From Arthrobacter sp. (GTDB taxonomy: Bacteria > Actinomycetota > Actinomycetes > Actinomycetales > Micrococcaceae): DNA of 14,197 nucleotides. Of the stretch, positions 1 to 7,173 are shown in pieces (within the stretch, counting starts at the first letter, position 1; each line of letters opens with the position of its first letter). The notes beneath the pieces are model-generated. The model worked only from the letters and a program-made list of their open reading frames with translations. It ran no database searches and was not told where the DNA came from. The translations under genes and the position numbers were made by a program. The DNA lies in assembly GCA_031178585.1 (NCBI GenBank), contig JAPSIT010000040.1, forward strand, positions 1-14,197, written 5' to 3'.

Positions 1-56
1 CCGGTCCGCCCACTAAGACGTTCTGCGGCATTCCTGATCTTGTGTCCCAAATTCAT
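1..56 (-). CDS. CsbD-like small stress protein, N-terminal fragment (runs off left edge)
   Basis: Eighteen complete codons are visible, reading MNLGHKIRNAAERLSGRT. This matches the typical start of CsbD-like proteins, which are small, hydrophilic, Lys/Ala/Gly-rich proteins often induced by general stress; their biochemical role is not known. The ATG at 56 is preceded by an excellent Shine-Dalgarno, GAGGAG at 63-68 (complement), with a 6-nt spacer, which strongly supports a real gene. It lies 152 bp downstream of the KDPG aldolase stop on the same strand, so it probably has its own promoter in that gap. Only the N-terminus is in the window, so the family call rests on 18 residues and could be wrong, although the ribosome binding site makes a real start likely. 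Confidence 0.62.
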   Translation of the reverse strand, partial: MNLGHKIRNAAERLSGRT

Positions 57-152
57 GGTGAACTCCTCAGTTCAGATTGCGGCTATTCAGTCGGTGACCG
101 TGGATGGTCCGGTCTTTCCCGACTCTACGCGCGTCTCAGAAGCATGGCTACG

Positions 153-165
153 GGCTGTTTCAGCC
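153..165. terminator. small hairpin downstream of the KDPG aldolase gene
   Basis: GGCTG (153-157), loop TTT, CAGCC (161-165) forms a perfect 5-bp stem in the gap between the aldolase stop (209) and the csbD-like start (56). No T-run follows on the minus strand. It could help end the six-gene transcript, but a 5-bp stem is weak evidence. The rest of the gap (57-208) shows the csbD-like ribosome binding site and nothing else I can name. Confidence 0.22.
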
Positions 166-208
166 GGGCGTGTTGCCGGCACCCTCGTGAAAGCAGGGCG
201 AATTCCGC

Positions 209-835
209 TTAGCCGAACAGCCGGGCGGCCTCCCTAGCCAGTGCCTCGATCTGCGACCAGTCCTCAGCCGCGACAGCACTCCGCGGCGTGAGCCAGCTGC
301 CGCCGACACAGGACACGTTGGGCAGTTTCAGGTAGTCCGGCGCTGTGGCCAGGCTGATGCCTCCGGTGGGGCAGAACTGCACCTTCGGGACGGGCGCACC
401 GACGGCGGCCAGATAGGACGGGCCACCGGCGGGACCGGCCGGGAAGAACTTCATGGCGTCCAGCCCGCGTTCCGCAACGGCCATAACCTCACCTACCGTT
501 GCCACACCGGGCAGCACCGGGACGTCCAACGTCAGCATGTGGTCCAGCAGCGACGGCGTGACCCCTGGGCTTACAAGGAACTGGGCGCCTGCGGACACCG
601 CGGCGTCGGCCTGGCCGGGGGCGAGGATGGTGCCGGCGCCCAGGAGGATGTCCGGCACCTCGTTGGCGATGAGCTTAAGCGAGGTCAGGGCGCTGTCGGT
701 CCGTAGCGTGAGTTCGATAATCCGGATGCCGCCGTCGGCCAGTGCCCGTGCGACCGGAACTGCGTGCTGCGGGTCCTCGATGGTGACCACCGGGATCACC
801 GGGGAAACGTGCAGTACATTCGTTGCGTCAGCCAT
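209..835 (-). CDS. eda: 2-dehydro-3-deoxyphosphogluconate (KDPG) aldolase
   Basis: This class I aldolase cleaves KDPG to pyruvate and glyceraldehyde-3-phosphate in the cytoplasm, the last step of hexuronate-type and Entner-Doudoroff catabolism. The 208-residue product has the family layout: IPVVTIED near residue 14, catalytic Glu41 in IELTLRT, GAGT at 66-69, the Schiff-base Lys129 in MKFFPAGPAGG, and CPTGGIS near 145. Length is normal for the family. I chose the ATG at 835 over an in-frame ATG at 847, because 835 gives the usual N-terminus (MADATN...) and leaves an 8-nt overlap with the stop of the upstream dehydrogenase gene (828-830). That overlap suggests translational coupling; the Shine-Dalgarno (GAG, 7-nt spacer) is weak. 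It is the last gene of the operon. It might also accept 2-keto-4-hydroxyglutarate, as some homologues do. Confidence 0.93.
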   Translation of the reverse strand: MADATNVLHVSPVIPVVTIEDPQHAVPVARALADGGIRIIELTLRTDSALTSLKLIANEVPDILLGAGTILAPGQADAAVSAGAQFLVSPGVTPSLLDHMLTLDVPVLPGVATVGEVMAVAERGLDAMKFFPAGPAGGPSYLAAVGAPVPKVQFCPTGGISLATAPDYLKLPNVSCVGGSWLTPRSAVAAEDWSQIEALAREAARLFG

Positions 836-2246
836 GGTTGATCTCATTTCTCAGGCCGTCCAGCCCGTGGGTGTCGATGATGCGGTACCAGTGCGTGAGC
901 AGCGCGGCGAAGCGCGCGTCCGATGCCAGTCCGGCGTCGAAAATGCTGCGGCAGCCGAGCAGTGAGGCAACAACCGTGTCGGCGTTGCGCACAGCGGGCA
1001 GCGCGGCGTGGAGTTCCTCCGCAAGGGGGTCGTTCAGTTCTGTGGCCGGCGTGGTGGCAACATGGCGCATCCAGGCGGCGACGGCGAGTGCCGCCCACCT
1101 GGGTTCGCGGCCGGCGTCGAGATTTCCCCTAACCGTGGAGAGCAGCCGCAGCCCGATCTTCTGCGAGCCGTCGCTGCCCACCTTCGCAGTGGTGTGGCCG
1201 AGCGCGGGGTTCGCGAAGCGGGTCAGCACCTGGGCGCAGTAGTCTCCGGCGGAAAGTCCCTCCGGCAGCGTGATGGTGGGCAGGACGTCCTCCTGCATCA
1301 TGCGCCGGGCAGCGGTGAAAAATGCCTCCTCCCCCACGGCGGCGCTGATGGTTTTCTTCTCCGCGGCCAGGCCCAGATATGCCAGCAGCGAGTGGCTCGC
1401 GTTCAGCAGGCGCAGCTTCGCCGCTTCCCATGCCGCAACGTCGTCGCTGAACAGGGCTCCGGCCTTCTCCCACTGCGGGCGCCCCGCGAAGAAGTTGTCC
1501 TCGATGACCCACTGCATGAACGGCTCGGCCACCACAGCGGCCTCGTCCCGCAGCCCCAGTTCACGCTCGACGGCGTCCAGGTCACCCGCCGTCGTGGCCG
1601 GCACCATCCGGTCCACCATGGTGTTCGGGAAGGTGACGTTGGCGTCCAGCCAGTCGAGCAGCGGCTGGGCTTCAGGGGCCGGCAGGGCGGCAGCGAATGC
1701 GCGAACCAGTTTGCCGGTCAGGTCGCCGTTGCCGGGCAGATTGTCGCACGAGAGTACGGTGATCGGGCCGGCGGCGGTGCGGGAACGCTGCTGCAGCCCC
1801 CGGACGATCTGTCCGATCGCCGTGAGCGGCGCACGCCCGTCCAGGTCCCCCCGGACCTCCTCGTCCGTCATGTTCAGAGTCCCGGTCCGGGGGTCGATCC
1901 GGTAGCCCTTCTCGGTGACAGTAAGGGTGATGATCTTCGTGGTGTCGGCGGCGATGCGGTCCACCACTGCTTCGGGGTTGTCCCGGCCAGAGACCGGCTC
2001 GACGATGCTCGAGACCACACGCAGCGGTGCAGCACCCTCACCCCGCTCCGCCACGGTAAAAAGCCCGTCCTGTGGCGCGAGCTGCCTGGCCACGGTGTCC
2101 GAACGCTGCGTGACGCCGACGATTCCCCAATCAAGATCGCCGGAGGCCAGCATCGCCTCTTCGGTGAACACCGCCGTGTGGGCGCGGGCGAATGCGCCTA
2201 ACCCGAGGTGGACGATCCCGGGCTGCAGTTTGTCCCGCTGCAGCAA
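828..2246 (-). CDS. uxuB: D-fructuronate reductase / mannitol dehydrogenase-family oxidoreductase
   Basis: This belongs to the polyol-specific long-chain dehydrogenases (mannitol dehydrogenase, D-mannonate/D-altronate oxidoreductases). From the TTG at 2246 the product has 472 residues. Visible marks are the Rossmann loop GIVHLGLGAFARAH (10-23), SCDNLPGNG (166-174), FPNTMVDRMVP (206-216) and the catalytic set K277, N282, H285 in KLRLLNASH. Next to mannonate dehydratase and KDG kinase, the expected reaction is NADH-dependent reduction of D-fructuronate to D-mannonate; a mannitol or arabitol dehydrogenase is the alternative. The annotated TTG is probably not the true start: family-like coding sequence continues upstream in frame for about 16 codons with no ATG, GTG or TTG, and a good AAGGAG sits at 2302-2307. 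The true start is likely the ATC at 2294, or less likely the CTG at 2285, which overlaps the kinase stop. Confidence 0.85.
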   Translation of the reverse strand: MLQRDKLQPGIVHLGLGAFARAHTAVFTEEAMLASGDLDWGIVGVTQRSDTVARQLAPQDGLFTVAERGEGAAPLRVVSSIVEPVSGRDNPEAVVDRIAADTTKIITLTVTEKGYRIDPRTGTLNMTDEEVRGDLDGRAPLTAIGQIVRGLQQRSRTAAGPITVLSCDNLPGNGDLTGKLVRAFAAALPAPEAQPLLDWLDANVTFPNTMVDRMVPATTAGDLDAVERELGLRDEAAVVAEPFMQWVIEDNFFAGRPQWEKAGALFSDDVAAWEAAKLRLLNASHSLLAYLGLAAEKKTISAAVGEEAFFTAARRMMQEDVLPTITLPEGLSAGDYCAQVLTRFANPALGHTTAKVGSDGSQKIGLRLLSTVRGNLDAGREPRWAALAVAAWMRHVATTPATELNDPLAEELHAALPAVRNADTVVASLLGCRSIFDAGLASDARFAALLTHWYRIIDTHGLDGLRNEINHG

Positions 2247-2281
2247 CGCCTCGCGGCCGCTGGCGGCCAGGGAGGAGGTAC

Positions 2282-3277
2282 TCAGGCGTGCGATGACAGG
2301 GCTCCTTCCGCGGACTGGCTTGAACCGGTGCCGGCGTGGGCGCGGGTCTGCTCCAGGGTGGGGATGAAGCCGGTCCCGCCCTTGCCCCCCACCACCAGCG
2401 ACGCGGCGGCAGCACCGTAGCGCGCTGCAGCCGGGAAGCTGTCTCCGAGCACGAGCCGGGCGGTCAGCGTTCCAACGAAGGCGTCGCCGGCCCCGGTCTG
2501 GTCCACTACTGCGGGTGCGGGAATGGCGTCGATCCAGGATTCTGCCAAGCCGTCCGCGAGGTCCCCGTCCAGCTGGATGCCTTCGGCGCCGCAGGTCACG
2601 GCGACATTGGCTGCACCCAGCGAGCGCAGCTTCGCCGCGGCCTCCTCGGGCGAGGAGGTGGTCAGGAGGGCGGACGTTTCGCCGGGGAAAGACGGGGTGA
2701 CCAAGAAGGCCTGCTGCGTTACTTCGGCGAGTACCGCCGTCGCACTCTCCACGGAGGTGAGCCGGGGCCGGAAGTTGGGGTCGAAGACAAACCGGTGTGA
2801 GACCTGAGCGGCCTTGAGCACCGCCGCGCGCGATGTTTCCGAAATGGCGCAGGCGATTCCTCCCGCGATGACGGCGCCTGCCGACGAGAAGATGGCCTCG
2901 TCGATGTCATCCGGGCTCAGCGTGGAGCCGACGCTGCCACTGCGGGCGTAGGAGAACTCGCGCTGCCCGTCGGGGTCACAGTGCACCAGGTACACGCCCT
3001 GCTGGCCGGTCCGGAACTTGAGCAGGCCGGTGGAGATGCCAAGCTCGTCGATCCTTGCGGCGATCGCCTTGCCGAGGTCGTCGTCGGGCAGTACGGACAC
3101 CAGCCCGACACGGGCGCCGGCCGCCGCGGCTGCAGCCGCAACGTTCAGCGCGTCGCCTGAGATGCCGAGCTGCGCCGGCACGCCGTGGCCGAACGCGACG
3201 TCCGTGGCCACCTCAACAAGGATCTCCCCCATCACGACGACGTCGAACGGCTGCGGTGTTTCTATCGAGTTAGTCAC
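2282..3277 (-). CDS. kdgK: 2-keto-3-deoxygluconate kinase, PfkB/ribokinase family
   Basis: ATP-dependent sugar kinase expected to convert 2-keto-3-deoxy-D-gluconate to KDPG in the cytoplasm. The 331-residue product has the PfkB fold signatures: the N-terminal substrate region [18 protein letters not shown] (41-58), DPNFRPRL (166-173), common in KDG kinases, and the C-terminal signature DQTGAGDAF (259-267) with anion hole GAGD and catalytic Asp265. The NxxE magnesium motif usual in the family is not obvious; the matching stretch reads TPSFPGE (194-200). The start is GTG at 3277, which shares the sequence GTGA with the stop of manD (4-nt overlap), so translation is probably coupled. The Shine-Dalgarno in front is poor. 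Substrate assignment comes mainly from context between mannonate dehydratase and KDPG aldolase; a fructokinase-like activity cannot be excluded from sequence alone. Confidence 0.88.
   Translation of the reverse strand: MTNSIETPQPFDVVVMGEILVEVATDVAFGHGVPAQLGISGDALNVAAAAAAAGARVGLVSVLPDDDLGKAIAARIDELGISTGLLKFRTGQQGVYLVHCDPDGQREFSYARSGSVGSTLSPDDIDEAIFSSAGAVIAGGIACAISETSRAAVLKAAQVSHRFVFDPNFRPRLTSVESATAVLAEVTQQAFLVTPSFPGETSALLTTSSPEEAAAKLRSLGAANVAVTCGAEGIQLDGDLADGLAESWIDAIPAPAVVDQTGAGDAFVGTLTARLVLGDSFPAAARYGAAAASLVVGGKGGTGFIPTLEQTRAHAGTGSSQSAEGALSSHA
2302..2307 (-). promoter_or_regulatory. Shine-Dalgarno AAGGAG inside the kinase 3' end, for the fructuronate reductase gene
   Basis: CTCCTT on the plus strand (AAGGAG on the coding strand) lies within the last codons of the kinase gene. 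With a 7-nt spacer it points to an ATC codon at 2294-2292 in the reductase frame. Reading from there gives [19 protein letters not shown] and runs into the family motif GIVHLG. No normal start codon occurs at this spacing, so the site decides between a rare ATC start and a mutated or misread ATG. Confidence 0.5.
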
Positions 3278-4485
3278 CAGTCATGCACCGATCCGTCGAG
3301 GCGGCGGTTGATGGGCAGGTACTTGGCGTCGAACGGGAACGCGGCCGCTGCTTCCTCGTCGAATTCCACGCCGATGCCGGGTGCGTCCCCGGGGTGCATG
3401 TAACCGTCGGTGAAGGTGTAGGAGGTCTTGAAGACTTGGTTGGCGGGATCGCGGTGGCCCATGTATTCCTGGATGCCGAAGTTGGGGATGCTCATGTCCA
3501 CGTGCAGCGCCGCGGCGAAGGAGACCGGCGAGAGGTCGCCTGCACCGTGCGAGCCCGAGCGGACGCCGTACAGGTCCGCGAGCGAAAAGATCCGGCGCAG
3601 GTGCGTGATGCCACCCGAGTGCGAGACGGAGGTGCGGATGTAGTCGATCAGCCGTTCCGTGATCAGCTGCTGGCAGTCCCAGATCGAGTTGAAAACCTCA
3701 CCGACGGCAATCGGCGTGGTGGTGTGCTGACGGATCAGGCGGAACGCGGACTGGTCTTCTGCCGGCGTCGGATCCTCGATCCAGAACGGACGGTACTGCT
3801 CCAGCGAGGCGCCCAGCCGGCCGGCCTCGATGGGCGTCAGCCGGTGGTGCACATCGTGCAGGACATGCACGCCGTAGCCGAACTGCTCCCGCACGTGCTC
3901 CATCATCTTCGGTGCGAAGTCCAGGTAGGCCGTGGTCTCCCACAGGTCCTCCTGGGGGATGTTGCCGCTGGCGGGCTCGTAGGTCTTGCCGTCCACCGGC
4001 GCGATGCCGTACGTCTTTTCCAGCCCCGGCACCGCTGCCTGCGCCCGGATGGCCTTGTAGCCGAGGTCCAGGTGGTGCTGGAAGTCGGCGCTCAGGTCCT
4101 CCAGCGACGAGCCGCTGGCGTGGCCGTAGACCATGACGCCCTCACGGGCCGCGCCGCCCAGCAGTTCGTACACCGGCATGCCGGCCGCCTTGCCCTTGAT
4201 GTCCCAAAGTGCGACGTCGATCGCGGCGATCGCAGTCATGGTCACCGGCCCGCGGCGCCAGTAGGCACCCTTGTAGAAGTACTGCCAGGTGTCCTCGATA
4301 CGGCGGGCATCGCGACCGATCAGCAGCGGGCAGAGGTGCTCGGACAGGTAGGACGCCACGGCCAGTTCACGGCCGTTAAGGGTGGCGTCGCCGATGCCGG
4401 TGATGCCGTCCTCGGTTTCGATAACGAGGGTGACGTAGTTCCGTCCTGGCGACGAAACCACTACCCGTGCGTCGGTGATCTTCAC
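3274..4485 (-). CDS. manD: D-mannonate dehydratase, enolase superfamily (ManD/RspA type)
   Basis: Mg-dependent dehydration of D-mannonate to 2-keto-3-deoxy-D-gluconate. The 403-residue product aligns with the ManD subgroup almost position for position: Arg147 and Tyr159 (catalytic dyad), metal ligands Asp211 (HDVHHR), Glu237 (WIEDPT) and Glu263 (GEVFNS), plus His213 and His313. The residue after HG is Ala315 (HGAGDLSPV). In the family, Ala at this place is linked to high mannonate dehydratase activity, and Pro to weak or gluconate-active members. I chose GTG at 4485, because AAGGA lies 7 nt upstream and the resulting length fits the family (about 402-404). An in-frame ATG at 4545 would add 20 unrelated residues and sits in the loop of a hairpin. 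It follows the dehydrogenase gene after 97 bp and overlaps the kinase start by 4 nt. Confidence 0.95.
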   Translation of the reverse strand: MKITDARVVVSSPGRNYVTLVIETEDGITGIGDATLNGRELAVASYLSEHLCPLLIGRDARRIEDTWQYFYKGAYWRRGPVTMTAIAAIDVALWDIKGKAAGMPVYELLGGAAREGVMVYGHASGSSLEDLSADFQHHLDLGYKAIRAQAAVPGLEKTYGIAPVDGKTYEPASGNIPQEDLWETTAYLDFAPKMMEHVREQFGYGVHVLHDVHHRLTPIEAGRLGASLEQYRPFWIEDPTPAEDQSAFRLIRQHTTTPIAVGEVFNSIWDCQQLITERLIDYIRTSVSHSGGITHLRRIFSLADLYGVRSGSHGAGDLSPVSFAAALHVDMSIPNFGIQEYMGHRDPANQVFKTSYTFTDGYMHPGDAPGIGVEFDEEAAAAFPFDAKYLPINRRLDGSVHDW

Positions 4486-4528
4486 TGGTTGGTCCTTCAA
4501 GAGTGTGTGTGCGGTTTGCAAGTAAGTC

Positions 4529-4570
4529 GCAGCAGAGGGCGTCACGAGCTGTCAGAACGCCCTCTGCTGC
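4529..4570. terminator. perfect 14-bp intercistronic hairpin
   Basis: GCAGCAGAGGGCGT (4529-4542) and ACGCCCTCTGCTGC (4557-4570) are exact inverted copies around a 14-nt loop. The structure lies between the stop of the dehydrogenase gene (4583) and the GTG of manD (4485), in the middle of an otherwise tightly packed operon. No T-run follows on the minus strand, so it is not a classical intrinsic terminator. It may be a partial terminator, an RNA stability element that uncouples expression of the two halves, or a protein-binding palindrome for a second promoter. The structure is certain; its role is inferred. Confidence 0.6.
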
Positions 4571-4582
4571 TACTCAGTCTGA

Positions 4583-5608
4583 TCAGGAGAGGCGGAGCAT
4601 TACCTTGCTGCTGTCGGCGGAGGGATCAGCGGCGGTCTGCATGGCTTCCGTCGCCTGGTCGATGCCGAACTTGTGGGTGATGACCGGGGAAACGTCAAGG
4701 CCTTCGGCCATGGCACGGAGGGCGTCGGTGATCTCGTCCACGAACCGGTACGAACCGATCCACGTGATCTCCCGGGTCACCAGGTCACCCAGCGCCGAAG
4801 GGGCCGGAGCGCCGGGCAGGTTTCCCACCTGCACGACGGTTCCTCCGCGGGCCGTGGCCCGCAGGACGCGACCCAACACGGCTGGGATGCCGGTGGCTTC
4901 AAACACCAGTTCCATGTCCTCCGGGAGGGATCCGCCGTTGGAGACGTTTAGGACTTCGTCGGCGCCCATGGCCTTCGCGATCCGCAGCGAAGCGTCGTTA
5001 ATGTCCGTGGCGATGACGCTTCGGGCGCCCGCGTATTTCGCCGCGGCCACCACCAGGGAGCCGATCGGCCCGGCGCCGTTTACCAGCACATCGCGGCCGG
5101 CGAGCGAGCCTGCCCGGCCTGCGGCATGGAGGGCGACGGCGAGCGGTTCAGCGAGCGCGCCGTGGAGCGTGTCCACGCCTTCGGGCAGTGGCCGGATCTG
5201 GGAGGCCAGGGCGAGCTTGCGCTCGCTGAAGCCGCCGTCGGTGTGCGGGTCGAAGGCTGCGGAACCGAAGTACCTAATCTGCGGGTAGAGGTTGGTCCTG
5301 CCCTTGAGTCGATCCGGCATGATGCCGTCCCCCACCAGCTCCGCAGGATGCACCGTGACCGGCTGGCCGACGTCGAGGTTTTCCACGCCCTCGCCCAACT
5401 GGGCGATCCGGCCGGCAACCTCGTGGCCGAGAACGAGCGGCGACTTCAGCGCCGCCGTCCCACTGGCGCCGTGGCGCCAATACGAAAGGTCAGATCCGCA
5501 GATTCCGCCCCATTCGACGTCGAGCACCACCTCGCCGGGTCCGGCGACAGGCTCGGGACGCTCGTCGATGCGCAGGTCGTTCGGTCCGTGGACAACTACT
5601 GCTTTCAT
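4583..5608 (-). CDS. zinc-dependent sugar-acid 5-dehydrogenase (L-gulonate/L-idonate 5-dehydrogenase type)
   Basis: Medium-chain alcohol dehydrogenase of 341 residues, resembling IdnD and RspB. The catalytic zinc site is visible: Cys37 (GGICGSD), His62-Glu63 (GHE) and Glu154 (LAEP). The NAD(P)-binding loop is GAGPIG (178-183), and RYFGSA...DGGF (112-127) is typical of L-idonate 5-dehydrogenases. The structural-zinc lobe (about 87-110) has no cysteine at all; Cys37 is the only Cys in the protein. With ManD and a fructuronate reductase alongside, the likely reaction is L-gulonate to D-fructuronate. L-idonate to 5-keto-D-gluconate is the alternative, but the reductase needed for that route is not in the window. 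The start ATG overlaps the transporter stop (ATGA), and GAGG lies 7 nt upstream. Confidence 0.85.
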   Translation of the reverse strand: MKAVVVHGPNDLRIDERPEPVAGPGEVVLDVEWGGICGSDLSYWRHGASGTAALKSPLVLGHEVAGRIAQLGEGVENLDVGQPVTVHPAELVGDGIMPDRLKGRTNLYPQIRYFGSAAFDPHTDGGFSERKLALASQIRPLPEGVDTLHGALAEPLAVALHAAGRAGSLAGRDVLVNGAGPIGSLVVAAAKYAGARSVIATDINDASLRIAKAMGADEVLNVSNGGSLPEDMELVFEATGIPAVLGRVLRATARGGTVVQVGNLPGAPAPSALGDLVTREITWIGSYRFVDEITDALRAMAEGLDVSPVITHKFGIDQATEAMQTAADPSADSSKVMLRLS

Positions 5609-7008
5609 GCAGCGTCCTCAAGGCGGACCATGTCGCGGCCGCGGACCTCGGGACCGACGGCGGCGGCAACCAGGGTGATCAGGGAGTAGCCGATGAGCAT
5701 CGCTGCGAGCGGCCACCAGTGTCCGGTGACAGCGGTGAGCGTGGCGGCGAGGATCGGGCCGATAGCGGTGGCGAGGATGCCGCCGATCTCCTTGGCAAGG
5801 GCAAGCTGGGTGAAGCGGGTGCGGGCCCCGAAGAACTCGGCCATCGTGACGCTCTCCATCGAGAAGAGGCTCAGCACGCCGAGGTTCAGGCCGGCAACGA
5901 CAGCGATGGTGACGAGGGTCGGGTTTCCGCTGGTCACCATGAGCATCATGGGGATCGCGAACAGTGCGGTCAGGGTGCTCAGCGCCAGGTACAGGGGCTT
6001 GCGGCCGAAGCGGTCGCCGAGGATGCCGATCACGGGGATGGTGACGAAACCAAGGAGCGAGCCGTACATGATGGCGGTGGTGCCGATGGTCTTGTCCATG
6101 AGCAGGACTGTCGCGAGGTAGCCGATGAGGAATGTCTGGATGAGTCCGGAGTTGCCCGCCTGGCCGAAGCGGAGGCCGAGGGCAATCAGGAAGGCCTTGC
6201 CCTTGCGCTGGTGCAAGGCGGCTTCGATGGTGCTCGTGCCGGCGGTTGCGGCGGCTGCTTCATGCTTGGCGTCGCGCTTGGCGATCTCTTCCTTGGACAG
6301 TGCGACACCGTCAACAACGTCTGCACGCTGTTCGAAGACCGGGCTCTCCTTGAGTGAGCGGCGGATCCACACGGCGAAGAGCATCAGCAGGAAGCTGGCC
6401 AGGAACGGGATGCGCCAGCCCCAGCTGAGCAGCTGTTCTTCGGAGAGTACGGACACGAGGATGGCCCACAGCGCCGAGGCGGCGAGCGTGCCGGAGTTGG
6501 TGCCGAGGCAGACCAGGGAGGAGATGAGGCCGCGGCGGCGGGCCGGGGCGTACTCCGCGAGCATCACCGTGGCGCCTGCGATTTCCGCGCCTGCGCCGAA
6601 TCCCTGGATGAGGCGCAGTGCGACGAGCAGGATCGGAGCCCAGATGCCGATCATTGCGTACGTGGGCAGGACCCCGATGAGCGTAGTGGAAGCACCCATG
6701 AGGGCAATGGTGATGAAGAGGACCTTCTTGCGGCCGATTCTGTCACCCATACGGCCGAAGTAGACGGCACCGACGAGGCGGGCCACGTAGCCGACGCCGT
6801 AGGTGGCCATGGCGGCGATCAGGCCGATGACCGGGCTGACGTCCGGGAAGAAGATCTTGTTGAAGACAATGGCCGCGGCCAGGGAATACAGCTGGAAGTC
6901 CATGAATTCCATGGCAGTTCCGAGCCAACCGGAGACGGCAACCTTAGCAAGGTCCTTTGTGGTCCGGGACTCCGCCCGGGTAGTGGGGGGCGCGATGCTC
7001 TCGGTCAT
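5605..7008 (-). CDS. MFS transporter, metabolite:H+ symporter type, probably sugar-acid uptake
   Basis: Integral membrane transporter of 467 residues with about 12 predicted hydrophobic segments. The two MFS loop signatures are present: GRMGDRIGRKK (85-95) between helices 2 and 3, and GILGDRFGRKPLY between helices 8 and 9. RLIQGFGAGAEIAG (132-145) and EFMDFQLY near residue 34 are typical of the MHS subfamily (ShiA, ProP and alpha-ketoglutarate permease relatives). A charged cytoplasmic loop (about 228-265, rich in Glu, Lys and Ala) joins the two halves. I chose the ATG at 7008: AAGGAG at 7015-7020 lies 6 nt upstream, better placed than the adjacent TTG at 7011. It is the first gene of the operon, behind the promoter at about 7153-7125, and overlaps the dehydrogenase by 4 nt. 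Substrate is inferred from context only. Confidence 0.9.
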   Translation of the reverse strand: MTESIAPPTTRAESRTTKDLAKVAVSGWLGTAMEFMDFQLYSLAAAIVFNKIFFPDVSPVIGLIAAMATYGVGYVARLVGAVYFGRMGDRIGRKKVLFITIALMGASTTLIGVLPTYAMIGIWAPILLVALRLIQGFGAGAEIAGATVMLAEYAPARRRGLISSLVCLGTNSGTLAASALWAILVSVLSEEQLLSWGWRIPFLASFLLMLFAVWIRRSLKESPVFEQRADVVDGVALSKEEIAKRDAKHEAAAATAGTSTIEAALHQRKGKAFLIALGLRFGQAGNSGLIQTFLIGYLATVLLMDKTIGTTAIMYGSLLGFVTIPVIGILGDRFGRKPLYLALSTLTALFAIPMMLMVTSGNPTLVTIAVVAGLNLGVLSLFSMESVTMAEFFGARTRFTQLALAKEIGGILATAIGPILAATLTAVTGHWWPLAAMLIGYSLITLVAAAVGPEVRGRDMVRLEDAA

Positions 7009-7118
7009 CAATTGCTCCTTTGCAGGCGATGAAAAATGCTGGGGATGTTCTGGCGTGAAGGGGCCGCCCTCCAGGAGTAAGCAGCGTGGACGCGCTGTGC
7101 TGCTTCGGCGGCGTTTCT

Positions 7119-7146
7119 ACTACCATACAAGCACTACCATTCTAGT
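7119..7146. repeat. direct repeat in the divergent regulatory region, candidate GntR operator
   Basis: ACTACCAT occurs at 7119-7126 and again at 7133-7140, a 14-bp period. The second copy is also part of a dyad, ACTA-N6-TAGT (7133-7146). These sites overlap the predicted promoter of the transporter operon and lie just upstream of the regulator gene. FadR-type regulators bind short dyads in such places, so this is the most likely operator. The exact half-sites are uncertain. Confidence 0.45.
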
Positions 7147-7153
7147 TTGTCAA
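7125..7153 (-). promoter_or_regulatory. candidate promoter of the sugar-acid operon
   Basis: On the minus strand, TTGACA (7153-7148) is a perfect -35. A 17-nt spacer leads to TTGTAT (7130-7125) as a moderate -10, which places transcription start near 7118 and gives a leader of about 110 nt before the transporter ATG. One copy of the ATGGTAGT repeat lies in the spacer and the other overlaps the -10, which suits control by the divergent GntR protein. Confidence 0.5.
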
Positions 7154-7161
7154 CGATGCCT

Positions 7162-7167
7162 TAGACT
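7162..7167 (+). promoter_or_regulatory. candidate -10 of the GntR gene, possibly leaderless
   Basis: TAGACT (TAnnnT) lies so that the A of the regulator ATG (7174) would itself be the +1. GGAGG at 7168-7172 is only 1 nt from the ATG, too close for a normal Shine-Dalgarno. Leaderless mRNAs are common in actinobacteria. No convincing -35 is seen at 17 nt, so this stays tentative. Confidence 0.28.
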
Positions 7168-7173
7168 GGAGGC

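Noticed and set aside
40..237. 65-codon plus-strand frame at the left edge
   Set aside because: No ribosome site, no family, and it runs across the csbD-like gene start and the end of the aldolase gene on the other strand.
1008..2201. 397-codon open frame on the plus strand
   Set aside because: Antisense to the fructuronate reductase gene, whose catalytic motifs are on the minus strand.
4486..4545. longer ManD starting at ATG 4545
   Set aside because: The added 20 residues are not seen in the family, the ATG lies in a hairpin loop, and GTG 4485 has a well-placed AAGGA and gives exact ManD residue numbering.
3283..4680. 465-codon open frame on the plus strand
   Set aside because: Antisense to manD and part of the dehydrogenase gene, with no ribosome binding site or recognisable motif.
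7147..7167. TTGTCA plus TAGACT as a sigma-70 promoter for gntR
   Set aside because: The spacer is only 9 nt, far too short; TAGACT was kept only as a lone -10 candidate.
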